Counted from the stretch's first letter, positions 1 to 12,228 are shown. The stretch is 64,000 bases of DNA from Antedon mediterranea (GCF_964355755.1 NC_092677.1:27126101-27190100), one strand, 5' to 3'. Numbers and translations are program-made. Notes: generated from the sequence alone by a model not told the origin.

Positions 1-274
1 CGTTAATGATGTGTATTTAATAATCAGATTAAACACAAAGATGCAATCAGAGGCCCAATAACGCATATATGATTCAATTAGTTCATAATTAGAAAATATC
101 TAGGTCTATACACTTAACGCTAAACATACCAGCAGAGGCGCGCATAGCCTAACTGAAATACATGAAAAAGTTAATAATTATTAAATATTGGTTGGTCGCA
201 CTTTTTCGATGTTCAAACCGGGTATAAATTCATGGAACTATAAAATCATGTATAATATAATAACATTAACTCAC

Positions 275-483
275 TGTATATTCGGTAGATGCGGTGAGAT
301 CGCCTCTAGATGGCGTTTAGGACCAATCGGCTCGATCGGAAACTTTCGTGGCTGTAATTTCGGAGCTTTTGTGAGCTCAATCGACGCAATTTGACGAAAT
401 TTCTTTAATGGTGGAAAGATCTTTTTAAAACCGTAACTGCAATTGTACGTTGTAGCATTTTCGTTATCAAAATTAACATCCAT
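275..483 (-). CDS. Possible first coding exon of an unrecognised minus-strand gene (partial)
   Basis: On the minus strand an ATG at 483 opens 69 codons (starting MDVNFDNENATTY) that run to a GTGAGT splice donor at 274-269. The frame closes immediately inside the presumed intron, as expected for a real first exon. The peptide is basic and proline-rich (KIFPPLKKFRQ, then PRKFPIEPIGPKR). I do not recognise the family. The DNA just upstream in gene orientation (484-720) is richer in CpG than its surroundings, including a GCCGCGG palindrome, which would suit a promoter. The rest of the gene would lie to the left of the window. It could equally be a chance ORF; confidence is low. Confidence 0.3.
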
Positions 484-757
484 ATCAAAGAAACATTGTT
501 GGTTTTATCCACTCTAGTTAAATAAAATATCTTCCGCCGCGGAAGGAGGAGGCAATAGCAACGTACATAAGAGGTAGGTAGGTACGCATATCTGTCATAG
601 CAACACATAGGGAAGCGCATCTGGTGTTACGCGCTTCCGAAAGGACGTCGTGCGTCGTTTTCATATGCACGCGCGATAATACCGTAACCCATATTTCATG
701 TTGCGCTGCGCACTGTAAATGCTGAAATTTTACTTATCATATTTTATTAATTTTCTT
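484..757. other. CpG-richer non-coding stretch, possible promoter of the leftmost gene
   Basis: This stretch holds the short palindrome ttccgccgcggaa (near 531) and a cluster of CpG words (acgcgcttccg, ggacgtcgtgcgtcg, cacgcgcgat) between 600 and 690 in an otherwise CpG-poor, AT-rich window. No convincing ORF is present. A promoter role is inferred only from composition and from the candidate exon next to it. Confidence 0.25.
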
Positions 758-889
758 CAAATCTACACTATCAAAGTTTATGTGATGTGCCCATATATGG
801 ACACGATGACGACATATCACTACCAAATTTGGGCATATCACACTTTTTTTTGGTAAAACTTAAGTTTGATAGTGTAGACGGAGCTTTTA
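758..889 (+). mobile_element. MITE family A, copy 1
   Basis: The left end begins atctacactatcaaa and the right end finishes tttgatagtgtagacggagc, an imperfect terminal inverted repeat. The core has the family's cccatatatggac and ccaaatttgggc blocks. It lies upstream of the leftmost candidate gene. Confidence 0.8.
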
Positions 890-2105
890 AACTACAAACG
901 CAATAGTACATAGGCCTACAGTGTGTAAAAATTGACGGACATTTCAACATAAACTATTGAAAACGTGTATTTTTTAAAAGGAAGGAAGAGAGGGAGCCAG
1001 AAGGCAAATCAACTGGATAATTAATTGTTCCCATCATAACATCCAGCAAATTAATACAAAACAAAAAACAAACCAATAAAAAGTGCGTCAGTTGTGGTTT
1101 CATCAAGTTTTTCAAATAAACTTCTGTAGCATATTATGTGACTTGTTAATTCGGGGAAATCGAAATGGAACATGGAAATGATCATTGTAATTTGTAGGCT
1201 TGTAATAAATGGTACAAGTGTAGCCATTTTATTTGCAAAACACCAATTAATTAATTATTAACATTACTGTATATACAGTACTGTATGTTGATAATAAAGT
1301 TGTACTGTACAATTCACTTCACCGATGTTTAGCAAATTACATGGATCTTTCCAATACTTTACACACAAAGATAAATGAATAATCAATTTGGGTTAAGATC
1401 TCATTTTTTCACTTCATAAAATCAGCCCACGGTTCGTGCTTATTTCCTTATGGTTAATTAAAGTTAATTCCTTTTAGAAGTAAAAACAAAACACGTCTTT
1501 GATGGACAGATAAATTTAAATTTTAATTTATTTGAATACAAATAACCTAAAAATTAAAGTGTTACACATTAGTAAATTAAATTGACTTTTTACAAAATTG
1601 TTTACGTATATACAATAGATGTTGAATTACTCCAAATTGTCCACACCTAAAATATGAAAAAGAGCAAAGTGGTGTATGTGTTGTGAACACAGGACGTGTT
1701 GACGGTACAGTACATACAGGTACTGTTCAGACAAACCTAAGTTAAGATGATAAACAAAGATTTAAAGTTACCAAAAACAAAACATGTTGCTGTAAAATAA
1801 GAAATAATAATATTAATGCTGTAATCACATTAAAACATTAATGTTATCCATATCAAACCAAATGCTATACACAGAAAATAAAATTGACACACTACAAACA
1901 GAAAATATCTAAGCATGATTTTTGTTAATGAAATTGTAAATACGATTATGTTGGGTATCACTTTGGTCTTGGCCAACATGTCCATTAAAAAACCTTAAAA
2001 TATTTAATCACATTATAAGGATAGGTATTTGTTATTGCTATCAACATTAAAAAATTACAAATTATTGTGGTTAAATCGGTGTACAAGAATAAAAATCGAA
2101 ACATC
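890..2105. other. AT-rich intergenic DNA
   Basis: I see no convincing coding exon, RNA gene or tandem array here. It separates the leftmost candidate exon from the 3' end of TPX2. Short runs of a tactgtac word occur (for example near 1265-1310), as they do across the window. Confidence 0.5.
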
Positions 2106-2111
2106 TTTATT
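2106..2111 (-). terminator. Poly(A) signal of TPX2
   Basis: TTTATT on the plus strand reads AATAAA on the gene strand, about 19 nt after the TPX2 stop codon at 2132-2130. The very short 3' UTR this implies is plausible but not proven. Confidence 0.45.
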
Positions 2112-2129
2112 TACATGTATAGCAGATAT

Positions 2130-5100
2130 TTACAACACCGTTCTATTTTTAAACCTATCGCTAAAGTTTGGCGTTTTCGGTTTTGTTAATTTCTTGTCGC
2201 TGTGTTCAACTTCAACAGCTTTGTAATGGCGAATAGGATTTGATTTGTGTACCATAGCGGCTCGCATCTGCTCAATCTCCTTTTGTTCTTTTATTGCGTC
2301 TTGCCGTTCGATCTCAGCCTTGTGGAGGTTCAGTTCGTGTTCTCGCATTCTCTTCTGATCTTCGTATTGCTGTCGTTGTTCAGCTCGTTTGTCGGAGTTT
2401 AATGCAAAATCGTTTATCTCTGTTGATTTAAATAATTTATTGAAATTATGTAATGAACAATTTTGAATATAAAGCTCTGTCTACACTATCAAATTAGTTT
2501 GAAAAAAAAAAAGGGTGATGTGCCTAAATATGGTAGTGATATGACATCATCATGTCCATATATGGGTACATCACATTTTTGTTGTCACATAAAGTTTGAT
2601 AGTGTAGACAGAGCTTAAGTGTTTTTCTTTTCATCCTTGGTCCATTTAGGACGTTTGTAGTTTTGCCATTGGTACATACCTGTCAATGGCTTGTCTGATT
2701 TCTGAGGTACAAATGGCTTTTTGTAAAGAACGTTTGCTTCTCTGGCGTGGAAAGTCTGGTGTCTTTCTGCTTCCAACTCTTCTGCCATCTGTCAATTATA
2801 AACAAAGTATAATAAATATATGAAGTTGTTGTCAATGACTTTTAAAATGACAGGTTACACATATTTGAGTCCCTGAGTGTTTAAAGCTCTGTACTACCAA
2901 CCTTTTTGCTCCATTCTTCAGCCCTCTTTGCGCCAACGTCTTCGTGTGAAAGACCAAACGGTTTTAGAGTTGTTGTCTTCTTGGCTTTCTTCTCGGGCAA
3001 ACCAGAAACATTGTCAAATATTGGCATTAACTGTGCTTTGAACTCCCGCAACTAAATTGAGAAAAAAAAAAAAACATGTATTGCATTGTGTACTGCAGTA
3101 GAATAATTTTGGCATGATCCCTGACTTGTTGATACCATACTGTAATAACCCAATTGTAACAAAAACATGTCATAACATACCTTTTGTTCCTCTTTAAACA
3201 ATTGTTGTTTCTTCTCTTCTTTTTTTAGAGCAATGGCTTCATCTCTCTCAGCAAATGAGAATGGTGCGATCTCAGTTGTTTTGTGTGCCAAGTTTGGTAT
3301 AAAAGGAACGCCAGAATGTGGAACTGGACGTGCCTTTATTGGTTGCGGTATCTCTTCTTCCTCCTGATTTAAACAAAAGATACTTACAAAATAATATAAT
3401 AATTTTACCCGATTTACTTGAGCATGGAAAAGGTAATTAAACACACTATATGTTCACTGAACTTGAATTCAGTTGGTGGATAAAAAATAATGAAAAATTG
3501 GTATAGATCTGTTACTACTCATTCTGAATTTCGTACAAAACTTTCATGCGTGATCGACAAGAAATGAACAAACTTAGGGCTGAGTGTGAAACGTTTAACT
3601 TGAAAAGTACATACTGGTTTGATGTCAAAGTCAAACGTTCTTTTCCTGTTCTTGAGTGCAAATGCCGGTGACTTAGCACACGTTAATGGTAACTTCTTAG
3701 CATCAGGTAATCCCTATAAACAAAATTAAAATAATTTAGAATAAATGTATAACAATTTATTTATTATATGGACATGATAATGTCATATCACTACCATATT
3801 TGGGCACATCACATTTTTTTTGTCACATAACGTTTGATAGTGTAGACAGAGCTTAAGAGTATCCAACAAAATTAAGTAATCAATAAAATGACATATTTTT
3901 ACCGTTACACCCTGCAGTATTTTGGCAGGAACCGGTTTGGCGTGGAACTCAACCCTTTCTTCTTCCTCTTCCTTTGTATGGTCAACTTCCCGTTCTCGTC
4001 TAGTTGAGTGAAATGCAAAACCGATAGCCTTGGTTGGTTCCTTATGAACGGGCACTTTGATGCCGATGTTGAAGTTGCTCATTACTCGTGGATTCACAGG
4101 ATTTGCTTTGAACTTGTAACTGGTAAAGACAAAGTGAATTTATATAATTTTTTTTTTCTATATTCATAAATATTTATTAAAAAATGAAAGTCATCAAAAC
4201 AGAAAATGTTAAATAAATTGTACATTTAAACGATAAATAAGGTAAATAATACAGACTTTTTTAAAAACTTTTTAAGATCCCTCAATAAACATAAAAATCA
4301 TAAGCAAAAGCAACATCAAAATCATATTGTAAACCTACTTAACAATTTGAATTTCTTTTATACAGAAATATCTGTATACTTATTGAAAATATAATAATAA
4401 TGGGCAAAATGTAAAAAACTTTGTTTCAAGGTCTTCTAATTTAAACAATTTTAATTCAATTTACCAGATAATAGTTTATAATTTAATCAGAATAAATGTA
4501 TACATTTCTTATCATTAGATAGAGCACCTGTTGTGTGCTACAGGTCAAGGAATAGAAAAAAGTATAGTCAGGAAATTCAAGTTAGCAAAGGGTCATTTGA
4601 TATATTATTTAGAATCAACGGTATGAGTTTTCTTAAGCTCTGTCTATACTATCAAACTTTATGTGACAAAAAATGTGATGTGCCCATATATGGACATGAT
4701 GATGTCATATCACTACCATATTTAAGCATCACTACCATTTTTTGGTACATCACACTTTTTTGTCATATAAAGTTTGATAGTGCAGACAGAGCTAATTTTG
4801 GAAAACCTCCAACATTGCAAACAGCTGCAAGGTGGACATATTTATCAAATCATGTATAGTATTTGACTAATACGGCGTTATAACGCCCTATTACCTTTGT
4901 AATATATTATTCCTGCTATTTGAATTGACATAGTATTACCTTTTCATATCTTCAACTTCTTTATCTTCCTTATCCTTTGCACTAACTGCTGTGTTGGGTC
5001 GTTTTCGTTTTCTCGTCTCAAGAGCTGGTGTCTTAGGGCATGTTAACTTAGTTGGTAGAATAGACTGCATCACAGGTCCTGTAATTCAAACAGTTCATTA

Positions 5101-8100
5101 GTATCATGGTACTTGGTAAATTCAATTTTGTTTTAGAATAGATTAAACTTCAGCGGCTTGCTTACTTTCAAAATTTTCTTTCCACTGGTACAGTACAAAA
5201 GTATAGTACACGGCTTGCTTACTTTCACAATTTTCTTTCCACTGGTACAGTACAAAAGTATAGTACAAGTACAAAATCATAAATAAAAGTTAAAGTTTAA
5301 TAGTGCAGACATAGCTTTATATACCTTTATTTTGCTGCGCACGTTTCCATGTCTGGAATCTCTCTGGTGTCTTGACTTGGAAGGCTATAACCTGCTCTGC
5401 CATTGATTTGTATGCTTGATGAGAACTCCCAGCATCCTCTGCATAACCTGGCTTGTGTTGGCTTGCAGAGAAGTTGAATGGTTGCGGTATAGTTGGTCCT
5501 TTTGCTTTTTTTTGCTATAAAATAAATGTTTGCAGGATAGATTGGAAGTCATTATTGTTGCTTAAAACAAAACAAAAAATAAACTGTATATATTTTTTAA
5601 TAACTGCATTTTTTAAAATTTATCTTATGTTTTACTGAATGTAATTTTATTAAAGTTTTATACTATTCTAACTCCAATATACTATATCACTTGTAATCTT
5701 GTTCTTTTTCCTAATACTGTATACAGTTATTGAAAATGATTTTGACCAAATAAATGAAGGAAAAACAAAGAAACTTACAGGTTCTGCATGCTTTCGTAGC
5801 GAAGAGAAGAAATCCTTATCGTCACATTCAGAATTCGGTACAACCGATCTTGTGACTCTAGTATTGGTCTGAAATTCAAATTCCTTTGGTTGCGTTGCAG
5901 GTTTCTGAGATCTGACCGGCACATACTTGGTGGAACATTGCAATCTCTTGTACGACTCCTCCGCCATCTTTCTTGTATTTGCCGCTTGTTTCTGCAGCTC
6001 TTCTATCCTCTGCATCTCCAGTTCTTCCGTCTTCTTCTGTTTGTCTGTAAAGAAGTGCTTCTTGCGTCTAAGGAAAGTTGGTGTCTGCGGCATTGTTAGT
6101 TTTGGAATGGAAGTGTTTTTGTGGTTTGTTGTGATCGTCAAATCGGTACGTCGTCTTTTTGATGCTCGAAGATTTGAATCGGTTTGATTGGATTGCCGTG
6201 GTTTTACTCTGAGCGAGCGTCTTGGCCTCGTCATACTACGCGTGATTCGACTTTCTGCCTGGCTTTCACTACCTCTGTAAGAAACAAAAAAAACATAATT
6301 TGTATTAATGGAAAATAAAGTAGAGTAAAATAAAAAATATACCATATTTAAGCATACACTACCTTATTTGGGTACATCACACTTTTTTTGTCAAACTAGT
6401 TTGATAGTGTGGACAGAGCTTTAAAACCATGTCAAACAGTTAAAACTAGAGTCACTTGGATTAGTTTGTCTATAATTATACATAAAGTAACACTAGTACT
6501 ATACCTTCTCTTATGTAATGGTTTTTTAATTTGATTAACAGGTTTGATTTTGGATGATTCAGCATCAGAAGAGCTTGAAGTCCAGCTTGTAACTAAGTTC
6601 ACTGGTATGTATGGCTTAACAGCAACTGAAATGTAAGTAATTATTAATTTTCTTGTAAACTAAATGATAAGGCAATCATGTTAATTGAAATACTAAAGCT
6701 CTGTCTGCACTATCAAACTTTATGTGACAACAAATGTAATGTGCCCATATATTGACATAATGTCATACCTCCACCATATTTGGGCACATCACACTTTTTT
6801 TTGTCAAACTAGTTTGATAGTGCGGACAGAACTTTAGACTTACACTATGTGATACTTAAACAACTTGAAATGTTTATTCTTGAATTGTATGTGGGTTAGT
6901 ATTTTAATGACTTTTATACTTATTGTACTGATTTGCCCTGTCAAAGAATTCATTCAATCCTTCGGACTCAAGATATATTGGGATGTTAGTTAGTTGCCTG
7001 AGGGTTAGCTGTGCTTAATGTATTTTACTAAGGAATTGGATACAAACCTGATGGAACAATTGTTGAAGGAGGACTATATTCCTTCATCTTCTTATCGTCG
7101 TCTTCCATCACAACTGTTTGGCTAAACACTGGCAATGAGATGACAGGGGCTTCGATCAGAGCAGTGGCATCCACATTTTTCTGTTCAGCCTCCTCGTGAT
7201 ACGAACCTTCCAGGCTGTCCTCTGATATACTTGAGGTGACTATTCGATCACGATTTTCTGTTGTCACCACTACGGTAACGGCATCATTTGATATTGGTCC
7301 ATCATTCTTGTCTGATGAATCTGATGGTTGAAGTCCGTCTTCTGCAACTGCCTTCAAAGGTAAGGTATGTTCATCTCTGGTAACTGTCATCTTTGGTGAA
7401 CCATTTTCTGGCTTTGCTTTCTCCGTTTGTTCATCAACTGCCATCATTGGTGAATCATTTTCTGGCATTGCATTCTCCGTTTCTTCATCTACGACTTCAG
7501 TTGTCTTTGGCGGTGGTGGTACATCATCTTCACTGAATACTGGTGGCGGAGGAGCTGCAGAGTGCTCTGGTACTGATGTCATGTCGTTGTCACTTAATAC
7601 TGGTGACATAGGAGCTGTAGAGTGTACTGGTACTGACGGCAGGTCGTCTTCGGTCTCTGTTTCTCCTTTTGAATCTAAAAATAAACTTTAATTATTGAAT
7701 CATCACACGGATTACTAGCTGTAGATTTGCATGGCGATATTTTAATGTACTGAAATTACTACAGTACTTGCAGTGTAGTTGACTTTAGACAAGGTCATTT
7801 TGATTGAGGTGACCCTACCCACTTCAAGAACAATGCCAGGCTGCATTCCAAGTACTGTACCTGCCCAGTAGGATAATGGTTGGCTTTATGAGCATGGCTT
7901 TTAAAACAATGATTCACTCACAGTGTGGTACAGTATCTTATTAGAAGAACAATGGTAATATTTTAAAGATGAGGGCTACACTTGCAACTTTATTTGGTTA
8001 ATTACTGATTATTTATACAAACTGAAATAGTCGTATAGATCATATTTGTTCTGTAAGAAAAATACATAATATTAACACAACCTGAAGTAAAGTGAAATGT

Positions 8101-8765
8101 AGGTGCAGATATTTTCATCACTTCTAGGCCTATCCCAACTGATTCTTTCAGACATTCTTCTTGGTTACATGTGGTCTCCTCCTCAGAACTACTTGGTTTA
8201 GCCTCCTCTACCTCTGCTGCTGTATCCTGGGTCTCATTCACAGACAATGATGACTGTGTTTCAACAGTTGAGGATGGCGTTTCATCTAGGCCTATGTCTA
8301 CTGGGATGTTATTTTCATGATCAAAATCTGAAATAAGTTAATGTTATGCTTACATTAAGACTGAACTGAGGCTTAATTGATATTGTTTATAGACCTAACT
8401 AGCTAGGTCTTATATGAATATTTAATTATTATTATTTATTAATAAATATAATAAATATTATTATTTAATACAATAATTTAATATTCATTATTGTTGGACA
8501 TTATATAAATAAAATACCTGCCTTATAGGCCTAGGCTAAACCTTGCAGCAGAAATATGCTATAATAATAATGCATAAACAAAAATAACAACAGGCGCATA
8601 ATGTATACAAGGCTAGGCCCTTTTGCCCTTGCTATCAAACGAATTTAACTCACTGAAATACTCTTCTGGGTTGTCACCATCTTCAAAACTATCATCGACT
8701 GGTTTAGAAAAATCGACGAATTGTGGGGCTAAAAAATCCCAATTTTGATTTAGACTGTCATCCAT
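2130..8765 (-). CDS. TPX2: TPX2 spindle assembly factor (targeting protein for Xklp2)
   Basis: TPX2 is a microtubule nucleator that activates Aurora A and is released from importin by Ran-GTP during spindle assembly. Coding exons in gene order: 8765-8654, 8327-8082, 7674-7048, 6625-6505, 6274-5779, 5514-5325, 5078-4940, 4119-3903, 3713-3615, 3363-3181, 3051-2902, 2788-2680, 2419-2130. All phases join, giving 992 aa; human TPX2 has 747. Residues 1-37 hold an Aurora-A-binding-like segment (WDFLAPQFVDFS at 9-20). Residues about 38-330 are acidic and low complexity, unlike vertebrate TPX2, and account for most of the extra length. From residue about 350 family motifs follow in order: basic RSMTRPRRSLR, PQTPTFLRRK, YKFKANPVNPR, VEFHAKPVPAKIL, KSPAFALKNRKR, KARPVPHSGVPF, APFSFAERD, LKPFGLS, and the C-terminal coiled coil ending HKSNPIRHY and PNFSDRF. 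The C-terminal match to vertebrate TPX2 is decisive. Introns carry several MITE copies. Confidence 0.93.
2471..2617 (-). mobile_element. MITE family A, copy 2 (TPX2 last intron)
   Basis: A full-length element in reverse orientation: aaagctctgtctacactatc at the left, gatagtgtagacagagctta at the right. The core has atatggtagtgatatgaca. It lies in the intron between exons 2680-2788 and 2130-2419. Confidence 0.92.
3766..3856. mobile_element. MITE family A, copy 3 (truncated)
   Basis: Only the inner part and the right terminal repeat remain (tttgatagtgtagacagagc). The left arm is missing. It is intronic in TPX2. Confidence 0.8.
4634..4794 (+). mobile_element. MITE family A, copy 4
   Basis: Full-length copy with both ends (taagctctgtctatactatc and tagtgcagacagagct). 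One extra internal catcactaccat unit is present. Both arms carry the aaactttatgtgaca-type subterminal sequence, so this copy is more symmetrical than most. Confidence 0.9.
5154..5267. repeat. Two-copy 57-bp tandem duplication
   Basis: The segment starting cggcttgcttactttca at 5154 is repeated at 5211 with few changes, including the pair of tacagtacaaaagtatagta words. It is intronic in TPX2. Confidence 0.85.
5293..5320. mobile_element. MITE family A, copy 5 (terminal fragment)
   Basis: Only a terminal repeat remains (aagtttaatagtgcagacat followed by agcttta). It lies just downstream, in gene orientation, of the TPX2 splice donor at 5325. Confidence 0.65.
6339..6422 (+). mobile_element. MITE family A, copy 6 (right half)
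   Basis: Begins inside the core (taccatatttaagcat) and ends with the intact right terminus gatagtgtggacagagcttt. It is intronic in TPX2. Confidence 0.85.
6695..6835 (+). mobile_element. MITE family A, copy 7
   Basis: Full-length forward copy: aaagctctgtctgcactatc to tagtgcggacagaacttta. It is intronic in TPX2. Confidence 0.92.
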
Positions 8766-9833
8766 TTTCACAACAACTTGATGCACTAATCACTATTTTA
8801 CACCCTACCTCTGTTTTTATTCAATTTTGAATTCTTTAAAATTACGAATTTTAAGGTAAAAAACAACCAAACTGTAACACTAGAACTGGAAGGACTTTAT
8901 AATTCCCGGTGATGTTCGAATTGACCAATCACAGTCTTCAAATTCATTGAATCAATAGAGGGCGTTGTTTAAAAAAATGATTTCCAGACATATGAAGCGC
9001 CGAAGAAATGTTTTTCTCAGTGACGTATGGAAGTGGTATATTACATTGACAGTCGTTTGAAAATATTACTGCTAAAAAAATAAAAACTATGATTTTTTTA
9101 CGTGAAGTAAAATTAATTTATTCGTTTACGTTCACGTACCTAATAATACATAAATGTACAAAAGGCGCTAAAGACATTCCATACTTAAAATAAAGATCGT
9201 TGTAACGTTACGTCATAACACAAGTTTTCGCGACGACGATCCGAGGAGAGAGAGAGGCGAGAAGGGAGACGTAGTTAAACTGGTAATTTTCTTTATTTAA
9301 TATTCAACTATTTTATAAATAATATAAAGTGTATATTATTTCACTAGATAAAGTTTAAATTCGTGTATAAGTACTGTCATTATGAATCTGGTTAACAATT
9401 CTAGGCCTAGATTGTTTTTCTAGCTAGGCCCATCCATTTGTTGTAGAAGCAGAAAACTGCTATGTCATACGGTACATTTTGAAGATTTGACAATATGTTT
9501 TAATGTAAAGGAAGTGATCCCAGCCATTGTTTATACATAATATAAACATTACACAGTGTTTTTAAGGAGTCAGTAACTAATAGTAACATTTAAATTCTAC
9601 ATTTTAAACTAAACACTACATTGATTGTTTTACTTTTTTTAAAAATTAATTGTTTTTAAAATTTGAAATTAAACTAGGCCTATTAGTATTAGTATTTTAC
9701 TATTAGTTTAGGCCTAAAACTAACTAGCTAGCTAGGCCCAATACTAGTTGAATTAAAATGGAAACAGCCTTATTTATAGTGTAACATTATATATATTAAC
9801 TTTGTTGTAGACCTGTACAATTATCAGTAATTA
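8766..9833. promoter_or_regulatory. Head-to-head region between TPX2 and CIAPIN1
   Basis: About 1.07 kb separates the two start codons. On the TPX2 side, ttcgaa (8915-8920) lies 4 nt from a CCAAT pentamer (8925-8929), a pairing resembling the CHR and NF-Y sites of cell-cycle genes. On the CIAPIN1 side, a purine-rich stretch (gaggagagagagaggcgaga, about 9243) is followed by a consensus donor at 9283 (actg|gtaatt). The acceptor ttgttgtag ends at 9810, so the first CIAPIN1 exon is probably non-coding with a 5' UTR intron of about 0.53 kb. The rest is AT-rich with no other ORF. Confidence 0.45.
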
Positions 9834-12228
9834 ATGGAGAAGATTGAATTAACTGGACAACATGTTCTTGTCCTCTGGGCTACAGGACAAAATCCAGAGG
9901 ATGTAAAATCATTTGTTGATAAGTTGAATCTGTCAGTGAGTAAAGGTGGATCAGTAAAAGTGGAAAACATGCAACGCCTTCTGATATGTAAGTATTTTGA
10001 TGCCAAAGCGTTGATTTGATTGGTGGACTAAAGCTCTGTCTACACTATCAAACTTTATATGAAAATGTGATTTGCCCATATATATGGACATGATGTCATA
10101 GAACTACCATATTTGGGCATATCACATTTTTTTTCAAACAAATTTGATAGTGTAGACAGAGCTTTACAGTTTACACCATTGCTTAGTTCACACTATTAAA
10201 TTAAATTTAAGTTCACCAATTAATTATTTAATAACAAATTTCGGCTGGTTTGTTTTTGTTACAGCTGCATACCCAAGTTCAACGTTTGATGTGGCTCTCT
10301 TGGGCACGTCCGCTCCACATGTTACACATGGTCTTGATGTTCTTGGAGAGGTTATGAGAATTTTAAAACCAAATGGTACAATATTAATAAGAGAACCAAC
10401 ACAATCATCAGGTAAAGATTTTTTAGATTTTTCCATAAATTTGAAGAATAAATGATTTTTTAAAGTCTATGATGAAAAAAATCATGGCAATAAAAATAAA
10501 TGTCTTCATCATTATTTTGTTATCTTTTTATATAGATGATGCTACACAAATAGGAAGTACCTTGATTGGTACTCTTAAATTATCTGGATTTGTCGGTCTC
10601 TCTGAGGTTAGTGTTTTCAAAAAGGCATATTACTTTAAAATCATTTTTACACAAATCTAGCTATATAGTTATATAAACAAACTGCTATACTTTCAGTCGA
10701 AATAGATGTTTATTGATGTTAAAGAACATTAATGGTGCTATTTTTTTATTTCAGGCTTCAATGTTTGAAAATGGTTCAAAGAATGTTGTTGAAATTATAT
10801 GTAAAAAACCTTCCTTTGAAATGGGATCATCTGTAAGCTTACCATTATCTTTTGCAAAAAAATCACAAGGTTAGTTTGTCACTATTTAAATTCTCTTATA
10901 ATAGTTGTGTTTGCTCTTTAATTTGCATTTGACAAATATACAATCGCCTGAATATGACCAGAAGTGATTTAAATTTAAAATGAAGACTCCTCCACTGTAC
11001 TTTATTTTCTATGTTAATTGTAGGTGTCAAGAAGGTAGATTCAAATGTAGCTAAGGTGTGGTCTTTTTCGTCTAATGATATGATGGATGACGACTTGGTA
11101 AGTCCGTACTAATCACTTTTATATCTAAAATATACTTTTTTATTTGTAATTAAAAATTAGTCTGTATTACTAATATAAACAAATTTATAATATATTATGT
11201 GTGATTTTGAGACAAATTGCATGAATTTTAATTATGTACAGAGAAAAAAAATATTTAAAAAATAATTAAAAACTGGAAGATAATCATGTGAAAAGATGCA
11301 TTATAATTGTAAATTGTATAAAGCTCTGTCCACACTATCGAACTTTATGTGACAAAAAATGGGATGTGCCCATATATGGACATGATGTCATATCACTACC
11401 ATATTTGGGCACATCACACTTTTTTTTATAATTCTGTCAAACTAGTTGGTAGTGTATTTCTAAATTGTTATTTACAATACAGGACTTGATAGACTCTGAT
11501 GACCTATTACAAAAAGATGACCTTATAAGACCTACTGCTGAATCACTCAAAGGTCAGTGAACTTTTCATAAGCTAGAATAAGTAAGAATTTTAAAATAAG
11601 TGTAATGAAATACATACTAAATCTTTGATTCTAGCTAAAAAAATTATAATTTCATAATTTAAAATTGGATTATTGTTCTTACTACAGCACCAGAATGCGG
11701 ACCTTCATCAGGAAGAAAAAAAGCCTGTAAAAACTGGTGAGTACAATAAAAAAAATATAATTGATTATTGTGAAACAGCAAAGATGGAAAATCTATGACT
11801 TATTCATCAGCAATTTCTGCGGAAAATGTTTTGGTGACAAAACAGTTTTTTTCAATGACGGTATTCTATGTTCCTATATTCTTTCAGTTCATGTGGTTTA
11901 GCAGAAGAACTCGATGGAAATAGTGATGGTAATTCTAAACCCAGAGCTGCAACATCTGCATGTGGTAGTGTAAGTAGCATTTATTTCCTATTAAAGCCTA
12001 CTTAGCAAATTTGTCACAAAAAGTGACATTTGATAGCCAATCATACATACAAGAGTTTCTACATGGACTTAATAATAAATTCACGTTATTTATATTAAAT
12101 GTTTGTTTTTACAGTGTTACCTTGGAGATGCCTTTAGATGTGCAAGCTGCCCATATTTGGGAATGCCAGCATTTAAACCTGGAGAAAAAGTCAGTTTAAG
12201 TTCAAGACAGTTGAATGCTGATGCATAA
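9834..12228 (+). CDS. CIAPIN1: Anamorsin, cytosolic Fe-S cluster assembly factor (CIAPIN1/Dre2)
   Basis: Anamorsin accepts electrons from the diflavin reductase NDOR1 to support cytosolic Fe-S protein assembly. Exons: 9834-9987, 10265-10411, 10536-10606, 10755-10869, 11024-11097, 11483-11552, 11688-11736, 11888-11969, 12115-12228; 876 nt, 291 aa (human 312), all phases consistent. Residues about 1-170 are the degenerate methyltransferase-like domain ([16 protein letters not shown]). An acidic linker follows ([10 protein letters not shown], then [13 protein letters not shown]). The C-terminal Fe-S region is nearly invariant: [16 protein letters not shown] with cysteines 214, 224, 227 and 229 for the [2Fe-2S] site, and cysteines 252, 255, 263 and 266 in the twin CX2C site, with [20 protein letters not shown]. 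All eight cluster cysteines are present, so the protein should be functional. The start is the first ATG after the 5' UTR acceptor at 9810. Two introns hold MITE copies. Confidence 0.96.
10030..10166 (+). mobile_element. MITE family A, copy 8 (CIAPIN1 intron 1)
   Basis: Full-length forward copy with both terminal repeats (aaagctctgtctacactatc; gatagtgtagacagagcttt). It begins 43 bp after the exon 1 donor. Confidence 0.93.
11320..11457 (+). mobile_element. MITE family A, copy 9 (right end decayed)
   Basis: The left end is intact (aaagctctgtccacactatc). The right end stops at aaactagttggtagtgtat, having lost the last dozen bases, about 25 bp before the exon at 11483. Confidence 0.88.
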
